Numbered from the stretch's first letter, positions 45,413 to 55,370 are shown. The stretch: DNA of 64,000 nt from Sedimenticola hydrogenitrophicus (GCF_025175675.1 NZ_JANIOA010000009.1:61659-125658), one strand, 5' to 3'. Made by a program: numbers and translations. Notes: generated by a model from the letters alone, not told the origin.

Positions 45413-45548
45413 ATAGACAGTATCCTCTCCCCGCCCCGGTGTGATCCGCCGCCGGGAACAGACCCCCCTTATCCGCTAGCGGATGACGTCCAGACGCAAT
45501 ATTCGGGCTGGGCCTTCTATACTTAACTCGGTAGAAGGTGAGGCAGGT

Positions 45549-47024
45549 ATGAACGGACTGGATACCAGACTCGGGCTGCTGATGTGGTTTCTGTTGGCGG
45601 TGCTGACGACGCCGGTAGCGGCGGTGGAGCCGGCGACGCCACCGCCCGGGGCGCTATGGATGCTGAAACTCGATGGCGTGGTCGGGCCCTCTACGGCCGA
45701 CTATCTGGTGCGTGGGCTCGAGCGGGCGGCGGAAGCGGAGGCGGCGGCCGTGCTGGTGCGCATCGACACCCCCGGCGGGCTGGACAGCTCCATGCGCGAT
45801 ATGATCGCGGGGGTGCTGGCCTCCGCGATTCCGGTAATCTGTCATGTGGCGCCCGGGGGCGCGCGGGCCGCCAGTGCCGGGACCTTTCTGCTCTACAGCT
45901 GCCATATCGCGGCGATGGCGCCGGCCACCAATCTCGGCGCGGCGACCCCGGTCTCGATCGGTACACCGATGAGTCCGTCACCGGAGCGGGAGCGTCCGTC
46001 CCCGAAGGAGCCGTCGTCGAAGGAGCAGACCCCATCCGCCGATGGGGCCTCGAAAGATCAGGCCGCACCGGGTGATGCGACTCCGCAAGGTGATGCCGAT
46101 AGCAAGGACGACGACGCTGCGGACTCCCTACTGCCGAAGAGCGCGATGGAGCGCAAGGTGACCAACGATGCCGTGGCCTACATCCGCAGCCTTGCCGAGC
46201 TGCGCGGGCGCAATGCCGACTGGGCCGAAAAGGCGGTGCGCCAGGGGGCGAGCCTGAGCGCCGCCCGCGCCCTGGAGATGGGGGTGATCGACCTGGTGGC
46301 GGCCGATACCGAGACGCTGTTGAAGGCGCTGCAGGGCAAGCGCGTGAAGATCGGCGAGCGGGAGGTTACGCTCGATCTCGCCACCGCCCCACGAGTGGTC
46401 CACGACCCGGACTGGCGGAGTGAGTTCCTCGCCGTGATCACCAATCCCAATGTCGCCTATGTGTTGATGTTGCTGGGCCTGTACGGGTTGATCTTCGAGT
46501 TCTCCAACCCCGGCTTCGGCCTGCCCGGCATCCTCGGCGCAACCTGCCTGCTGGTGGCACTCTACGCCTTTCAGATACTGCCGGTCAGCTATGCCGGTCT
46601 CGCCCTGATGCTGCTCGGCGTGGGGCTGATCGCCGCCGAGGTGATGATGCCGAGTTTCGGCGTGTTCGGCATCGGCGGGCTGATCGCCTTCGTTATCGGC
46701 TCGATTATGTTGATGGATACCGACATCCCCGCCTACCAGGTGGCCATGCCGGTGATCGTGGCACTGGCGCTGATGACCGGTGCGATGCTGTTCATGGTGC
46801 TGGGCATGGCGATGCGTTCCCATCGACGCCCCCGGGTCTACGGTGCGGACCTGGCGATCGATCAGTGTGTGACCATCGAACAAGTCAATGCCGATCTGGC
46901 CCTGGCCCGTTACGAGGGGGAGCTCTGGTCGGTGCGCTGTAGTGAACCGCTGGCCCCCGGCGACCGGGTCCGGGTCAAGGCTATCGATGGACTAACCCTT
47001 GTGGTCGACAAGCTGGAGGAGTGA
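45549..47024 (+). CDS. NfeD-family membrane serine protease (long form)
   Basis: A 491-residue NfeD protein. It has a signal/anchor segment, then a ClpP-like protease domain with the likely nucleophile Ser109 ([11 protein letters not shown]) and [17 protein letters not shown]. Four to five membrane helices and a C-terminal OB-fold NfeD domain ([20 protein letters not shown]) follow. A charged low-complexity insert (about 140-190, Ser/Pro/Lys/Asp-rich) interrupts the protease domain. The start at 45549 matches the signal peptide. It is paired with the slipin gene, its usual partner in membrane quality control. Confidence 0.9.
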   Translation: MNGLDTRLGLLMWFLLAVLTTPVAAVEPATPPPGALWMLKLDGVVGPSTADYLVRGLERAAEAEAAAVLVRIDTPGGLDSSMRDMIAGVLASAIPVICHVAPGGARAASAGTFLLYSCHIAAMAPATNLGAATPVSIGTPMSPSPERERPSPKEPSSKEQTPSADGASKDQAAPGDATPQGDADSKDDDAADSLLPKSAMERKVTNDAVAYIRSLAELRGRNADWAEKAVRQGASLSAARALEMGVIDLVAADTETLLKALQGKRVKIGEREVTLDLATAPRVVHDPDWRSEFLAVITNPNVAYVLMLLGLYGLIFEFSNPGFGLPGILGATCLLVALYAFQILPVSYAGLALMLLGVGLIAAEVMMPSFGVFGIGGLIAFVIGSIMLMDTDIPAYQVAMPVIVALALMTGAMLFMVLGMAMRSHRRPRVYGADLAIDQCVTIEQVNADLALARYEGELWSVRCSEPLAPGDRVRVKAIDGLTLVVDKLEE

Positions 47025-47025
47025 G

Positions 47026-47820
47026 ATGGCGGGCGGATACTACTTTGTCTTAACCTTACTGGTCATCATCGTCATGATGTTGATCATGATGTTCCGCGTC
47101 CTGCGCGAGTATGAGCGGGGTGTCATCTTCATGCTCGGGCGCTTCTATCGGGTCAAGGGGCCGGGTCTGATCATCGTCGTGCCGGTGATCCAGCAGATGG
47201 TCCGGGTCGATCTGCGGACGCTGGTCATGGATGTGCCGACCCAGGATGTGATCTCGCTGGATAACGTCTCGGTCAAGGTCAACGCCGTGATCTATTTCCG
47301 GGTGGTGGACCCGGAACGGGCGATCATCCATGTCGAGAACTATCTTGAGGCGACCAGCCAGCTCTCCCAGACCACCCTGCGTTCGGTCCTGGGCCAGCAT
47401 GAGCTTGACGACATGCTCTCTGCGCGTGACAAACTCAATATCGATATCCAGCAGATCCTGGACAAACAGACCGACGCCTGGGGTATCAAGGTCGCCAATG
47501 TGGAGATCAAGCATGTCGATCTGGATGAAAGCATGATCCGCGCCATCGCCAAGCAGGCGGAGGCGGAGCGTTCCAGACGCGCCAAGGTAATCCACGCCAT
47601 GGGTGAGTTGGAAGCGTCGGAAAAGCTGCTTCAGGCGGCCCAGATACTGGCCAAACAGCCGCAGGCGCTGCAGTTGCGCTATATGCAGACCCTGACCGAG
47701 ATCACCGGCCAGAATACCCACACCATCGTGTTTCCGCTGCCGATCGACCTGATCAACCAGTGGACCGGTAAAGGGGGCGGGGAGAGCATGGCGGTGGTTG
47801 AACGCAATGAAGGCAAATAA
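47026..47820 (+). CDS. Slipin/stomatin-like SPFH membrane protein
   Basis: A 264-residue SPFH protein. It has an N-terminal membrane hairpin ([17 protein letters not shown]), then the SPFH domain ([38 protein letters not shown]) and a coiled-coil tail ([18 protein letters not shown]). It forms oligomers in the membrane and is a known substrate or partner of NfeD proteases. It starts one base after the nfeD stop. Confidence 0.93.
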   Translation: MAGGYYFVLTLLVIIVMMLIMMFRVLREYERGVIFMLGRFYRVKGPGLIIVVPVIQQMVRVDLRTLVMDVPTQDVISLDNVSVKVNAVIYFRVVDPERAIIHVENYLEATSQLSQTTLRSVLGQHELDDMLSARDKLNIDIQQILDKQTDAWGIKVANVEIKHVDLDESMIRAIAKQAEAERSRRAKVIHAMGELEASEKLLQAAQILAKQPQALQLRYMQTLTEITGQNTHTIVFPLPIDLINQWTGKGGGESMAVVERNEGK

Positions 47821-47904
47821 TGGTAACTTCGCAATAACTTTGCACACTACATGCAGGAGGCCGGAAGCCTGTTTGCGTGCATACGTCGCTTCATGAACAA
47901 TGCC

Positions 47905-48072
47905 CGATCATGGCCGAATGGCACCTACTTAAGCCAAGAGCCACCGTCATTCCGGCGCAGGCCGGAATCCAGACTGCTTAATAGTGCGGTATTCCTGGAT
48001 TCCGGCCTGCGCCGGAATGACGAAAATCCTGCAATTCGCCTTAAGTAAGTGCCATTTCGATCATGGCCGAAT
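47905..48072. repeat. Nested palindromic element with 15-bp direct-repeat flanks
   Basis: Outer inverted repeats (ATGGCACCTACTTAAG and CTTAAGTAAGTGCCAT) enclose the well-known CATTCCGGCGCAGGCCGGAAT hairpin pair. The whole is flanked by direct repeats with the core GATCATGGCCGAAT at 47906-47919 and 48059-48072, resembling a target-site duplication. It lies in the 565-base gap between slipin and coxB, which has no gene. Confidence 0.65.
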
Positions 48073-48140
48073 CTGGATGGTAATCAAGAAACCTTATAAA
48101 ACACCGGCAGATAGTAAAGGAATAAGATCGGTTCCAACGT

Positions 48141-48168
48141 TTGAATAACTCCATCCATCAACTATGCT
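48141..48168 (+). promoter_or_regulatory. Possible promoter upstream of coxB
   Basis: TTGAAT, 16 bases, TATGCT. The boxes are moderate matches to sigma-70; start near 48175 would leave about 210 bases of leader. It could serve the oxidase operon. Confidence 0.35.
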
Positions 48169-48385
48169 TAGGGTGCTGTCTTGATCGTAGCATCAGGTGC
48201 ATGGCAACCGCCCTGTTGTTCACCGGCTCGCCTGTTACTCATCTGACACCCATTCGCTACTTTCAGAGTAAGCATCTAAAGCTGTAGCCAGATTTGGCCA
48301 CCGCACCCAAGTATTTGACCATGTGAAGTTCAGGCCAAAAAAAAGCCATCGCTGCTAGTCGCAATCGCTGGAGTTGGAGGCTGCA

Positions 48386-49507
48386 TTGAACTGGATAAAA
48401 GGAAAAATTACCGGTCTTTTCATGGTGCTGCCTGGGCTGGCGGCATCTCCGGCCCAGGCTGATTTCGCCCTCAACATGCGTCAAGGCGTGACCCCGATCA
48501 GTCGGGAGATCTATGACCTGCACATGATTATCCTGTGGATCTGTGTGGCCATTGGCGCGCTGGTTTTCGGTGCGATGTTTTACAGCATTGTCCGGCATCG
48601 TCGTTCGAAAGGCGCGGTGGCGGCAAAATTTCACGAGAGCACCCTGGTCGAGGTGATCTGGACCCTGGTGCCCAGCCTGATCCTGGTGGCGATGGCGATC
48701 CCGGCGACCCGGACCCTGATTGCCATGGAGGATACCAGCGATCCCGATCTGACCATTCAGGTCACCGGCTACCAGTGGAAGTGGCACTATCGCTACCTGG
48801 ATGATGAGGTCAGTTTTTTCAGCCTGCTGGCGACCCCGAGTGACCAGATCAAGAACCGTTCTCCCAAGGGTGAAAACTATCTGCTCGAAGTGGATGAGCC
48901 GCTGGTATTGCCGATCCGAAAAAAGATACGTTTTCTGCTCGGGTCCAATGATGTCATCCACGCCTGGTGGGTGCCCGATCTGGGTTGGAAGCGCGACGCC
49001 ATTCCCGGTTTCATCAACGAGTCCTGGACCTGGATAGAAGAGCCCGGCACCTACCGCGGCCAGTGTGCCGAGCTGTGCGGTCGGGATCACGGCTTTATGC
49101 CGATCGTGGTGGAGGCCAAGACCGAGGAGGAGTACCGGCAGTGGGTCGAAAGCCGGAAAGTGGCGCAACGCAGTGAACAGGCCCTGGCGGAGCAGGAGTG
49201 GGGCCTGGAGCAACTGGTCGAGCGGGGCGAGGATGTCTACAACAAGATCTGCGCCGCCTGCCATCAGCCGGGGGGCGTCGGCATCCCCAATGTCTTCCCG
49301 GCGCTCAAGGGCAGTCCGGTAGCGACCGGCCCGGTGGATGCGCATATCGAGATCGTGATGAAGGGAAAACAGGGTACGGCGATGCAGGCGTTTGCCGACC
49401 AGCTGTCCGACCTGGATATCGCCGCGGTGATCAGCTATGAGCGCAATGCCTTCGGCAACGATAGCGGAGACATGGTGCAGCCGGCCCAGATAAAGTCAGC
49501 GCGCTGA
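48386..49507 (+). CDS. coxB: Cytochrome c oxidase subunit II with fused C-terminal cytochrome c
   Basis: A 373-residue subunit II. It has a signal peptide, two membrane helices and the CuA site (GQCAELCGRDHGFM, with the upstream His in NDVIHAWWVP). A C-terminal haem c domain has CAACH. It takes electrons from cytochrome c into the aa3 oxidase. The start is a TTG at 48386 preceded by GGAGG; a TTG at 48374 is the alternative. The next gene, coxA, follows 10 bases later. Confidence 0.95.
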   Translation: MNWIKGKITGLFMVLPGLAASPAQADFALNMRQGVTPISREIYDLHMIILWICVAIGALVFGAMFYSIVRHRRSKGAVAAKFHESTLVEVIWTLVPSLILVAMAIPATRTLIAMEDTSDPDLTIQVTGYQWKWHYRYLDDEVSFFSLLATPSDQIKNRSPKGENYLLEVDEPLVLPIRKKIRFLLGSNDVIHAWWVPDLGWKRDAIPGFINESWTWIEEPGTYRGQCAELCGRDHGFMPIVVEAKTEEEYRQWVESRKVAQRSEQALAEQEWGLEQLVERGEDVYNKICAACHQPGGVGIPNVFPALKGSPVATGPVDAHIEIVMKGKQGTAMQAFADQLSDLDIAAVISYERNAFGNDSGDMVQPAQIKSAR

Positions 49508-49517
49508 GGAGAATCCC

Positions 49518-51113
49518 ATGACCGAATCGGTACACGCACATGCAGATGAAAAACCGCCCGGTCTCTGGCGCTGGGTGGTGACCACCAACCACAAGGATAT
49601 CGGCACGCTCTACCTGCTGTTTGCGCTGCTGATGTTCTTTATCGGTGGCAGCATGTCGATGGTGATCCGCACCGAGCTGTTTCAGCCGGGGCTGCAGTTT
49701 ACCGATCCCCTGTTTTTTAATCAGATGACCACCATGCATGCGCTGGTGATGATCTTCGGTGCGGTGATGCCGGCCTTTGTCGGCCTGGCCAACTGGCAGA
49801 TCCCGCTGATGATCGGCGCGCCCGACATGGCCTTCCCGCGCATGAATAACTGGAGCTTCTGGATTCTGCCATTCGCCTTCAGCATGCTGTTGAGTACCCT
49901 GTTCATGCCCGGCGGTGCCCCCGCCGGGGGCTGGACCATGTACCCGCCGCTGGTGTTGATGACCGGCGACGCCTTCCCCTACCTGATCTTCTCGATTCAT
50001 CTCATGGGCCTGTCGTCGCTGATGGGGGCGATCAATATCATCGTCACCATCCTGAATATGCGAACCCCGGACATGAACCTGATGAAGATGCCGCTGTTTG
50101 TCTGGACCTGGCTGGTGACCGCCTTTCTGCTCATCGCCGCCATGCCGGTACTGGCCGGGGTGGTTACCATGTTGCTCACCGACCGCTTTTTTGGCAGCAG
50201 TTTCTTCAATGCCGCCGGCGGCGGGGACCCGGTGATGTTCCAGCACATCTTCTGGTTCTTCGGCCATCCCGAGGTCTACATCATGATCCTCCCCGCCTTT
50301 GGCGTGGTCTCGACCATCATCCCCACCTTCGCGCGCAAGCCCCTGTTCGGCTACGCCTCGATGGTCTATGCCACCGCCTCCATCGCCTTTCTCTCCTTCA
50401 TCGTCTGGGCCCATCACATGTTCACCGTGGGCATGCCGCTGGCCGCCGAGCTGTTCTTCATGTACAGCACCATGCTGATCGCGGTGCCCACCGGGGTGAA
50501 GATCTTCAACTGGGTCTCCACCATGTGGCGCGGCTCCATGACCTTCGAGACGCCGATGCTGTGGGCGATCTCCTTTGTCGTGCTGTTTACCATCGGCGGA
50601 TTCTCCGGGTTGATGCTGGCCATCACGCCCGCCGATTTCCAATACCAGGACACCTATTTCGTGGTCGCCCATTTCCACTATGTGCTGGTCACCGGTTCGG
50701 TGTTCGGGATCTTCGGCGCGGTCTATTACTGGTTGCCGAAATGGACCGGGAATATGTACAACGAGCGCCTGGGTAAAATCCATTTCTGGTGCTCCATCGT
50801 GTTCTCCAATCTGCTCTATTTCCCGCAACATTTTCTCGGCCTGGCCGGGATGCCACGACGGGTGCCGGATTACGCCATCCAGTTCACCGACTGGAACCAG
50901 GTCTCGTCCATCGGTGGTATCGGCTTTGGACTCACTCAGCTGATCTTTGTCTATATCGTTTTCCAGACCATACGTTCCGGCAGCAAAGCCCCGGCCCGGG
51001 TCTGGGACGGTGCGATCGGACTGGAGTGGAGCGTGCCCTCGCCGGCACCCTATCACACCTTCCAGGAGCCGCCGAAGCTGGCGGAGGGCGAGTTGCAGCA
51101 TGAGGGGACCTGA
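49518..51113 (+). CDS. coxA: Cytochrome c oxidase subunit I (A1 type)
   Basis: A 531-residue haem-copper oxidase with the haem and CuB ligands including FGHPEVYI. The Glu of this motif marks an A1-type proton path. D-channel residues appear in APDMAFPRMNN. Twelve membrane helices are evident. It reduces oxygen to water and pumps protons at the inner membrane. The ribosome site GAGGAG is good. Operon context coxB-coxA-cox11-coxC is standard. Confidence 0.98.
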   Translation: MTESVHAHADEKPPGLWRWVVTTNHKDIGTLYLLFALLMFFIGGSMSMVIRTELFQPGLQFTDPLFFNQMTTMHALVMIFGAVMPAFVGLANWQIPLMIGAPDMAFPRMNNWSFWILPFAFSMLLSTLFMPGGAPAGGWTMYPPLVLMTGDAFPYLIFSIHLMGLSSLMGAINIIVTILNMRTPDMNLMKMPLFVWTWLVTAFLLIAAMPVLAGVVTMLLTDRFFGSSFFNAAGGGDPVMFQHIFWFFGHPEVYIMILPAFGVVSTIIPTFARKPLFGYASMVYATASIAFLSFIVWAHHMFTVGMPLAAELFFMYSTMLIAVPTGVKIFNWVSTMWRGSMTFETPMLWAISFVVLFTIGGFSGLMLAITPADFQYQDTYFVVAHFHYVLVTGSVFGIFGAVYYWLPKWTGNMYNERLGKIHFWCSIVFSNLLYFPQHFLGLAGMPRRVPDYAIQFTDWNQVSSIGGIGFGLTQLIFVYIVFQTIRSGSKAPARVWDGAIGLEWSVPSPAPYHTFQEPPKLAEGELQHEGT

Positions 51114-51116
51114 GCC

Positions 51117-51236
51117 GTGCAGCCGCGAACCAACGCTCATCAGTACAGCCGCCGGCGCAATAATATGCTGTTGGCGTTGCTTCTGTTCCTGGCCGCACTG
51201 ACATTTTTCGGTGCCATTATCCTGACTCATCTGTGA
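51117..51236 (+). CDS. Small single-helix protein of the cox operon
   Basis: A 39-residue protein starting at GTG 51117, three bases after the coxA stop, and ending three bases before cox11. It has a basic N-terminal segment (HQYSRRRNNM) and one membrane helix (LLALLLFLAALTFFGAIIL). Small proteins of this kind occur between coxA and cox11 in many gammaproteobacteria and are thought to help oxidase assembly. Function here is inferred from position. Confidence 0.7.
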   Translation: MQPRTNAHQYSRRRNNMLLALLLFLAALTFFGAIILTHL

Positions 51237-51239
51237 CCC

Positions 51240-51794
51240 GTGAAGCAATCGGCCCGACAGCAGAGCAATCGGACACTGGCATTGAAGCTGGCCGGTATCA
51301 CCCTGGCCATGTTCGGTTTCGGCTTTGCCCTGGTGCCGTTGTATGAGGTGTTTTGTGATATCACCGGCCTCAACGGCAAGGGCGTCAAGCAGATCACGGC
51401 GATGGATCCGACGACGGTCGACGGTAGCCGCTGGGTGACGGTGGAGTTTCTCTCCGGCAGCAACCTGGCCGGGGGCTGGGAGTTCCGTCCGAGCCAATCC
51501 AGGTTGCGGGTGCAACCGGGCAGGCTCTACACGGTGAGCTATCAGGCGCGAAACCCCACGGATCAGGCGATGACGGTGCGGGCGGTCTCCAGTATCGCGC
51601 CGGGAACCGCCGCCGGTTACGTCAGCAAGCTGGAGTGTTTCTGTTTCCGGCAACAGCGTTTTGCTCCCGCAGAGCAGCGAATGATGCCGGTGCGATTTAT
51701 GGTGGACAGGGCGTTGCCCCCCGAGGTGGGCACCATCAGCATCGCCTATACCCTGTTCAACAGCTTGAACCGGGAGGCCGCTCCCGGCTCGTGA
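51240..51794 (+). CDS. ctaG: Cytochrome c oxidase assembly protein CtaG/Cox11
   Basis: A 184-residue CuB-insertion chaperone. It has one N-terminal membrane helix (LALKLAGITLAMFGFGFALVP) and a periplasmic immunoglobulin-like domain with the copper-binding CFCF motif (LECFCFRQQRFAP). VPLYEVFCDITGLNGK is the family signature. The start is GTG 51240. Its place between coxA and coxC is typical. Confidence 0.95.
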   Translation: MKQSARQQSNRTLALKLAGITLAMFGFGFALVPLYEVFCDITGLNGKGVKQITAMDPTTVDGSRWVTVEFLSGSNLAGGWEFRPSQSRLRVQPGRLYTVSYQARNPTDQAMTVRAVSSIAPGTAAGYVSKLECFCFRQQRFAPAEQRMMPVRFMVDRALPPEVGTISIAYTLFNSLNREAAPGS

Positions 51795-51835
51795 GGCGGG
51801 CGCGGATTTTCCAAGCCACAACGGAGCACTTGGAC

Positions 51836-52711
51836 ATGTCTTCAGCAACCGAGAGATATTACTTGCCGCACAACAGCTATTGGCCGATCCTCGGCTCCAT
51901 CGGGCTGTGCGCGCTGTTCGTAGGCTTTGCCCGCCTGCTCACCGGTGCGAACATCGGCAGTACCTTGATGATATTTGGCGGATTGATCATGGTGCTGATG
52001 CTGGTCGGCTGGTTCGGAACGGTGATCCGTGAAAGCCAGTCCGGCAGCTATAACCAGCAGGTGGGACGCTCCTACCGCTGGGGCATGTGCTGGTTTATCT
52101 TCTCCGAGGTGATGTTCTTCGGGGCATTTTTTGCCGCGCTTTTTTACGCCCGGGTGCTCTCCGTCCCCTGGCTGGGCGGCGAGGGTGGCGAGGCCAGTAC
52201 CCATCTGTTTCTCTGGCCCGATTTCATCGCCGCCTGGCCGCTGCTGCAACTGCCCGACGCCAGTCAGTTCAGTGTGGCCAAGGCGCCCATGGAGGCCGCC
52301 GGGATTCCCGCGCTGAATACCCTGATCCTGCTCTCCAGCGCGGCCACGGTGACCTGGGCCCATTGGGCGCTCAAGGCGGAGCGGCGTCGCCAGCTGATCG
52401 TCGGGCTGATCCTGACCGTTTCGCTGGGGCTGCTGTTTCTCGCGCTACAGGCCTACGAATACCGGCACGCCTTCACCGAACTCAATCTGAGTATCGGTTC
52501 CGGCATCTACGGTACCACCTTCATCATGCTGACCGGGTTCCATGGTCTGCACGTAACGGTGGGGGCGATCATGCTGATGGTCGTTCTGGGGCGCAGTCTC
52601 GCCGGCCATTTCACCCCGCTCGGCCATTTCGCCTTTGAAGCCAGCGCCTGGTACTGGCACTTTGTCGACGTGGTCTGGCTGCTCCTGTTTACCTTCGTCT
52701 ACTGGTTATGA
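51836..52711 (+). CDS. coxC: Cytochrome c oxidase subunit III
   Basis: A 291-residue membrane protein with seven helices. Conserved subunit III segments are WGMCWFIFSEVMFFGAFF and TGFHGLHVTVGAIML, with the terminal WYWHFVDVVWLLLF. The start at 51836 gives the expected N terminus (MSSATERYYLPHNSYWP); a longer frame from 51635 overlaps cox11 and is rejected. It stabilises subunit I. It overlaps surf1 by 4 bases. Confidence 0.96.
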   Translation: MSSATERYYLPHNSYWPILGSIGLCALFVGFARLLTGANIGSTLMIFGGLIMVLMLVGWFGTVIRESQSGSYNQQVGRSYRWGMCWFIFSEVMFFGAFFAALFYARVLSVPWLGGEGGEASTHLFLWPDFIAAWPLLQLPDASQFSVAKAPMEAAGIPALNTLILLSSAATVTWAHWALKAERRRQLIVGLILTVSLGLLFLALQAYEYRHAFTELNLSIGSGIYGTTFIMLTGFHGLHVTVGAIMLMVVLGRSLAGHFTPLGHFAFEASAWYWHFVDVVWLLLFTFVYWL

Positions 52712-53511
52712 GCCCGGCCCATCCCCAGCCCCATTCCCAGCGCCGTAGCGTCGCGCCGCGGTCGATCCGTGGTCTGCCGATAGCGCCAGGAGGTTACCGT
52801 TTCCGGCCGACCCGATGGATGACGCTGCTGAGCCTGGTGCTGGTTTCGCTGCTGACCTCCCTGGGTGTTTGGCAACTGCAGCGCGCGGATGCGAAGGCAC
52901 GGTTGATAGCGCACTTCGAGCAGAACAGCGCCCAGCCGGTACTGCAGCTGAACGCCACCGATTTTACCGATCCACGGCTCATCAATCGCCTGGGAGCGGT
53001 TACCGGCCAGTTCAGGGATACCCCCGTTATCCTGCTCAACAATCAACTCCTTGGGGGGCGGCTGGGATTTCACCGGTTCGCGCTGTTCCAGCTGGCGGGC
53101 TCCGACAGGCACCTGCTGGTCAACCGGGGCTGGGTCCCCGCGAACGCCGAGGGCAAGCCGCTGCTCGGCGACCCGGCTTTACGCCCGCGCGATCAGGAAC
53201 TGCGGGGCATGCTGGTGGCCGCGCCGCGTCCCGGGATGCGGCTGGGGGAGTTGCGCTATCGAGCCGACGCACCGCTGCTGGAGCTGCCCTATCTCGACCT
53301 TGCCTGGCTGCGCCAGGTGCTGGCAGTGGATCTGCAGCCACTGGTCCTGTTGCAGGATGCGCGGATCATCGAGCACTACAGGCAGCAGCGGCAGGCCACC
53401 TGGCTCAATCCGCAACGTCACCGGGGTTATGCGCTGATGTGGTTTTCCCTGGCCCTGGCCCTGGGTGTTATCTACCTGGTGACCAATCTGAAGCGAACCG
53501 ACCCGGGTTGA
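52708..53511 (+). CDS. SURF1-family oxidase assembly protein
   Basis: A 267-residue SURF1 protein with two membrane helices (LLSLVLVSLLTSLGVWQLQR near residues 40-59 and the C-terminal ALMWFSLALALGVIYLV). The family signature VNRGWVP is present. It helps insert haem a into subunit I. The N-terminal extension of about 35 residues is longer than usual and basic. The ATG overlaps the coxC stop (ATGA). Confidence 0.9.
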   Translation: MSPAHPQPHSQRRSVAPRSIRGLPIAPGGYRFRPTRWMTLLSLVLVSLLTSLGVWQLQRADAKARLIAHFEQNSAQPVLQLNATDFTDPRLINRLGAVTGQFRDTPVILLNNQLLGGRLGFHRFALFQLAGSDRHLLVNRGWVPANAEGKPLLGDPALRPRDQELRGMLVAAPRPGMRLGELRYRADAPLLELPYLDLAWLRQVLAVDLQPLVLLQDARIIEHYRQQRQATWLNPQRHRGYALMWFSLALALGVIYLVTNLKRTDPG

Positions 53512-53583
53512 CCGGCCACGAGCGGGGCCGGCACGGAGTCGGAATTGCCCACCGCGGAGGGTGGTCCGCGGAGGAGGTTCGGT

Positions 53584-54069
53584 ATGGTGATGCATTATGA
53601 AATGCCCGAGTCACGGGGCGAGGTGTTCATTGTCCGTCCCAACAACTCCCTCAAGTGGCGGCATGCCAAGCTGCTGTTCAATGTGATTGCCGTGGTGATG
53701 CTGGGTATCGGGCTGGTCTTCTGGTCGCTGGGTGCCTGGCTTGTGTTCCCCTTCATCGTCGCGGAGCTGGTGGTGCTCGCCTGCGTCTTCTACCGGACTT
53801 CATTGAAGGTCTACTCCCGTGAGGTGATCGCGGTCGAGCCATCGGCGATACGGGTGATACAGGGGGGCGATCAACCGGTGTTTCAGGTCCGGCCTCCACT
53901 GGCGCGGGTGAATCTTCAGCGGGGTGACAGCCGGCTGGCGGCCGCACACCTCTACCTGCAGTCGGCTGAATCGGAAGTGGAAATCGGCGAATGTCTGGTG
54001 GAGTCCGAGCGCGAGGCCCTGGCCAATGATCTGTCCCGTGCCGTGGCCGCCTGCGGTTTCAGGCGCTAG
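53584..54069 (+). CDS. DUF2244 integral membrane protein
   Basis: A 161-residue protein with two membrane helices (about 30-75) and a soluble C-terminal domain. FIVRPNNSLKWRHAKLLFN fits DUF2244, often found with oxidase clusters. The start at 53584 has GGAGGAGG upstream; TTG 53545 is rejected. Its TAG stop is part of the CTAG end of the element at 54066-54275, so the insertion touches the very last codon. Confidence 0.8.
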   Translation: MVMHYEMPESRGEVFIVRPNNSLKWRHAKLLFNVIAVVMLGIGLVFWSLGAWLVFPFIVAELVVLACVFYRTSLKVYSREVIAVEPSAIRVIQGGDQPVFQVRPPLARVNLQRGDSRLAAAHLYLQSAESEVEIGECLVESEREALANDLSRAVAACGFRR

Positions 54070-54275
54070 GAGCCTGTCGGGTTTGACCGACCGTAGCGAG
54101 GGAAAGCCGAATTGAGCCAGATTTTTTGATCTTTCGAGGCGAGGAGTGGTGCAGGGATGCACCGTTTACGGACCTAAGGATGGAATAGTGGACCTATTTA
54201 ACGAGAAAGATCGGAAAATATGGCCAAATTCGGCTTTTCCGCAGTAGGTCAGTGTTAAACCCGACAGGCTCCTAG
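54066..54275. mobile_element. MITE-like element, CTAG/CTGTCGG family, copy 2 (210 bp)
   Basis: Ends CTAGGAGCCTGTCGGGTTT and, on the other strand, CTAGGAGCCTGTCGGGTTT are perfect inverted repeats. The interior matches 5932-6107 in the opposite orientation, plus about 35 extra bases (GAGTGGTGCAGGGATGCACC and following). It fills most of the 345-base gap before fpr, which shows nothing else. Confidence 0.8.
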
Positions 54276-54414
54276 TCCACTGGTGCAACAGCATGATCTG
54301 TGTGGTTGCAGTTCCCGTATAAGCTGATTCCAACAAGTTATTTTTGCAGCAAACCGCCCGGCGTTATGGTCAATACCATCAACAATGGCATTTACCAGGG
54401 CAGGGCTGGATGTA

Positions 54415-55188
54415 ATGAGCAATCTTATACGTGAACGGGTGATCAGCGTGCATCACTGGAACGACACGCTGTTCAGTTTCAAAACCAGCCGCAACGACGC
54501 GTTTCGTTTCCACAATGGCCACTTCACCATGATCGGCATCGAGGTGGAGGGGCGGCCGCTGATGCGTGCCTACAGCATCGCCAGCGCGAACTACGAGGAC
54601 GAGCTGGAATTCTTCAGCATCAAGGTGCCGGATGGCCCCCTCACCTCGCGGCTGCAGAAGATTCAGGCCGGGGATGAACTGTTGCTCAGCAAGAAACCCA
54701 CCGGCACCCTCATCGCCGATCACCTGCTGCCGGGCAAGCGTCTCTATCTGCTGGCCACCGGCACCGGTCTGGCGCCCTTCCTCAGCATCATCAAGGATCC
54801 GGATATCTACGAGCGCTACGACAAGGTGATCCTCACCCATGGCGTACGCTATGTTTCGGAGTTGGCCTACCGAAAAATGATTATCGAGGAGCTGCCGCAA
54901 AACGAATATTTCGGCGACCTAGTGCGGGAAAAGCTGATCTATTATCCCACCGTCACGCGGGAGCCATTCCCCAACCAGGGCCGCCTGACCGACCTGATGG
55001 AGAGCGGCAAGCTGTTTGAAGATATCGGTCTGCCGGCGTTTGACCGGGAGAATGACCGGTTCATGGTCTGCGGCAGCCCCGGCATGCTACGGGACACCTG
55101 TGCGATCCTCCAGCGTCGCGGCTTCGAGGAGTCGCGCCACGGGGTGCAGGGGAGTTATGTCATCGAGCGGGCGTTTGTCGAGTCCTGA
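54415..55188 (+). CDS. fpr: Ferredoxin--NADP+ reductase (Fpr)
   Basis: A 257-residue FAD enzyme of the bacterial Fpr subclass. It has the FAD motif RAYSIASANYEDELEF, NADP-binding GTGLAPFLSIIKDP and the C-terminal ERAFVES. It moves electrons between NADPH and ferredoxin or flavodoxin. The start at 54415 (MSNLIRERV) is typical; the ribosome site is weak. It lies downstream of the element at 54066-54275 and has no obvious operon partner. Confidence 0.94.
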   Translation: MSNLIRERVISVHHWNDTLFSFKTSRNDAFRFHNGHFTMIGIEVEGRPLMRAYSIASANYEDELEFFSIKVPDGPLTSRLQKIQAGDELLLSKKPTGTLIADHLLPGKRLYLLATGTGLAPFLSIIKDPDIYERYDKVILTHGVRYVSELAYRKMIIEELPQNEYFGDLVREKLIYYPTVTREPFPNQGRLTDLMESGKLFEDIGLPAFDRENDRFMVCGSPGMLRDTCAILQRRGFEESRHGVQGSYVIERAFVES

Positions 55189-55208
55189 CCACGCCCGCCG
55201 TCAGGCTT

Positions 55209-55370
55209 AGGGCTCGCGCAAGAATAATTTCGTAGTACCGAGGGCGTCACTGGGCCATGCCGGCAAGGCGCGCTTTGCAGGCAATGGCTGTTCCCTTGGC
55301 AAAAAGCGTAACGCCGGCGGCGTGGTCCAGTGGCGATCGAATACCGAAACTTATTTTTGCGCGAGTCCTT
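55209..55370. mobile_element. MITE-like element, GGGCTCGCGC family, copy 3
   Basis: Ends AGGGCTCGCGCAAGAATAA and AGGACTCGCGCAAAAATAA (other strand), interior matching copies 1 and 2. Its right edge coincides with the TAA stop of the glycine-zipper gene at 55369-55371. Confidence 0.85.

Noticed and set aside
49431..51848. 805-residue minus-strand open frame opposite coxA/cox11
   Set aside because: Its translation is low-complexity His/Gln/Gly-rich shadow sequence, and the plus strand codes for unmistakable oxidase proteins.
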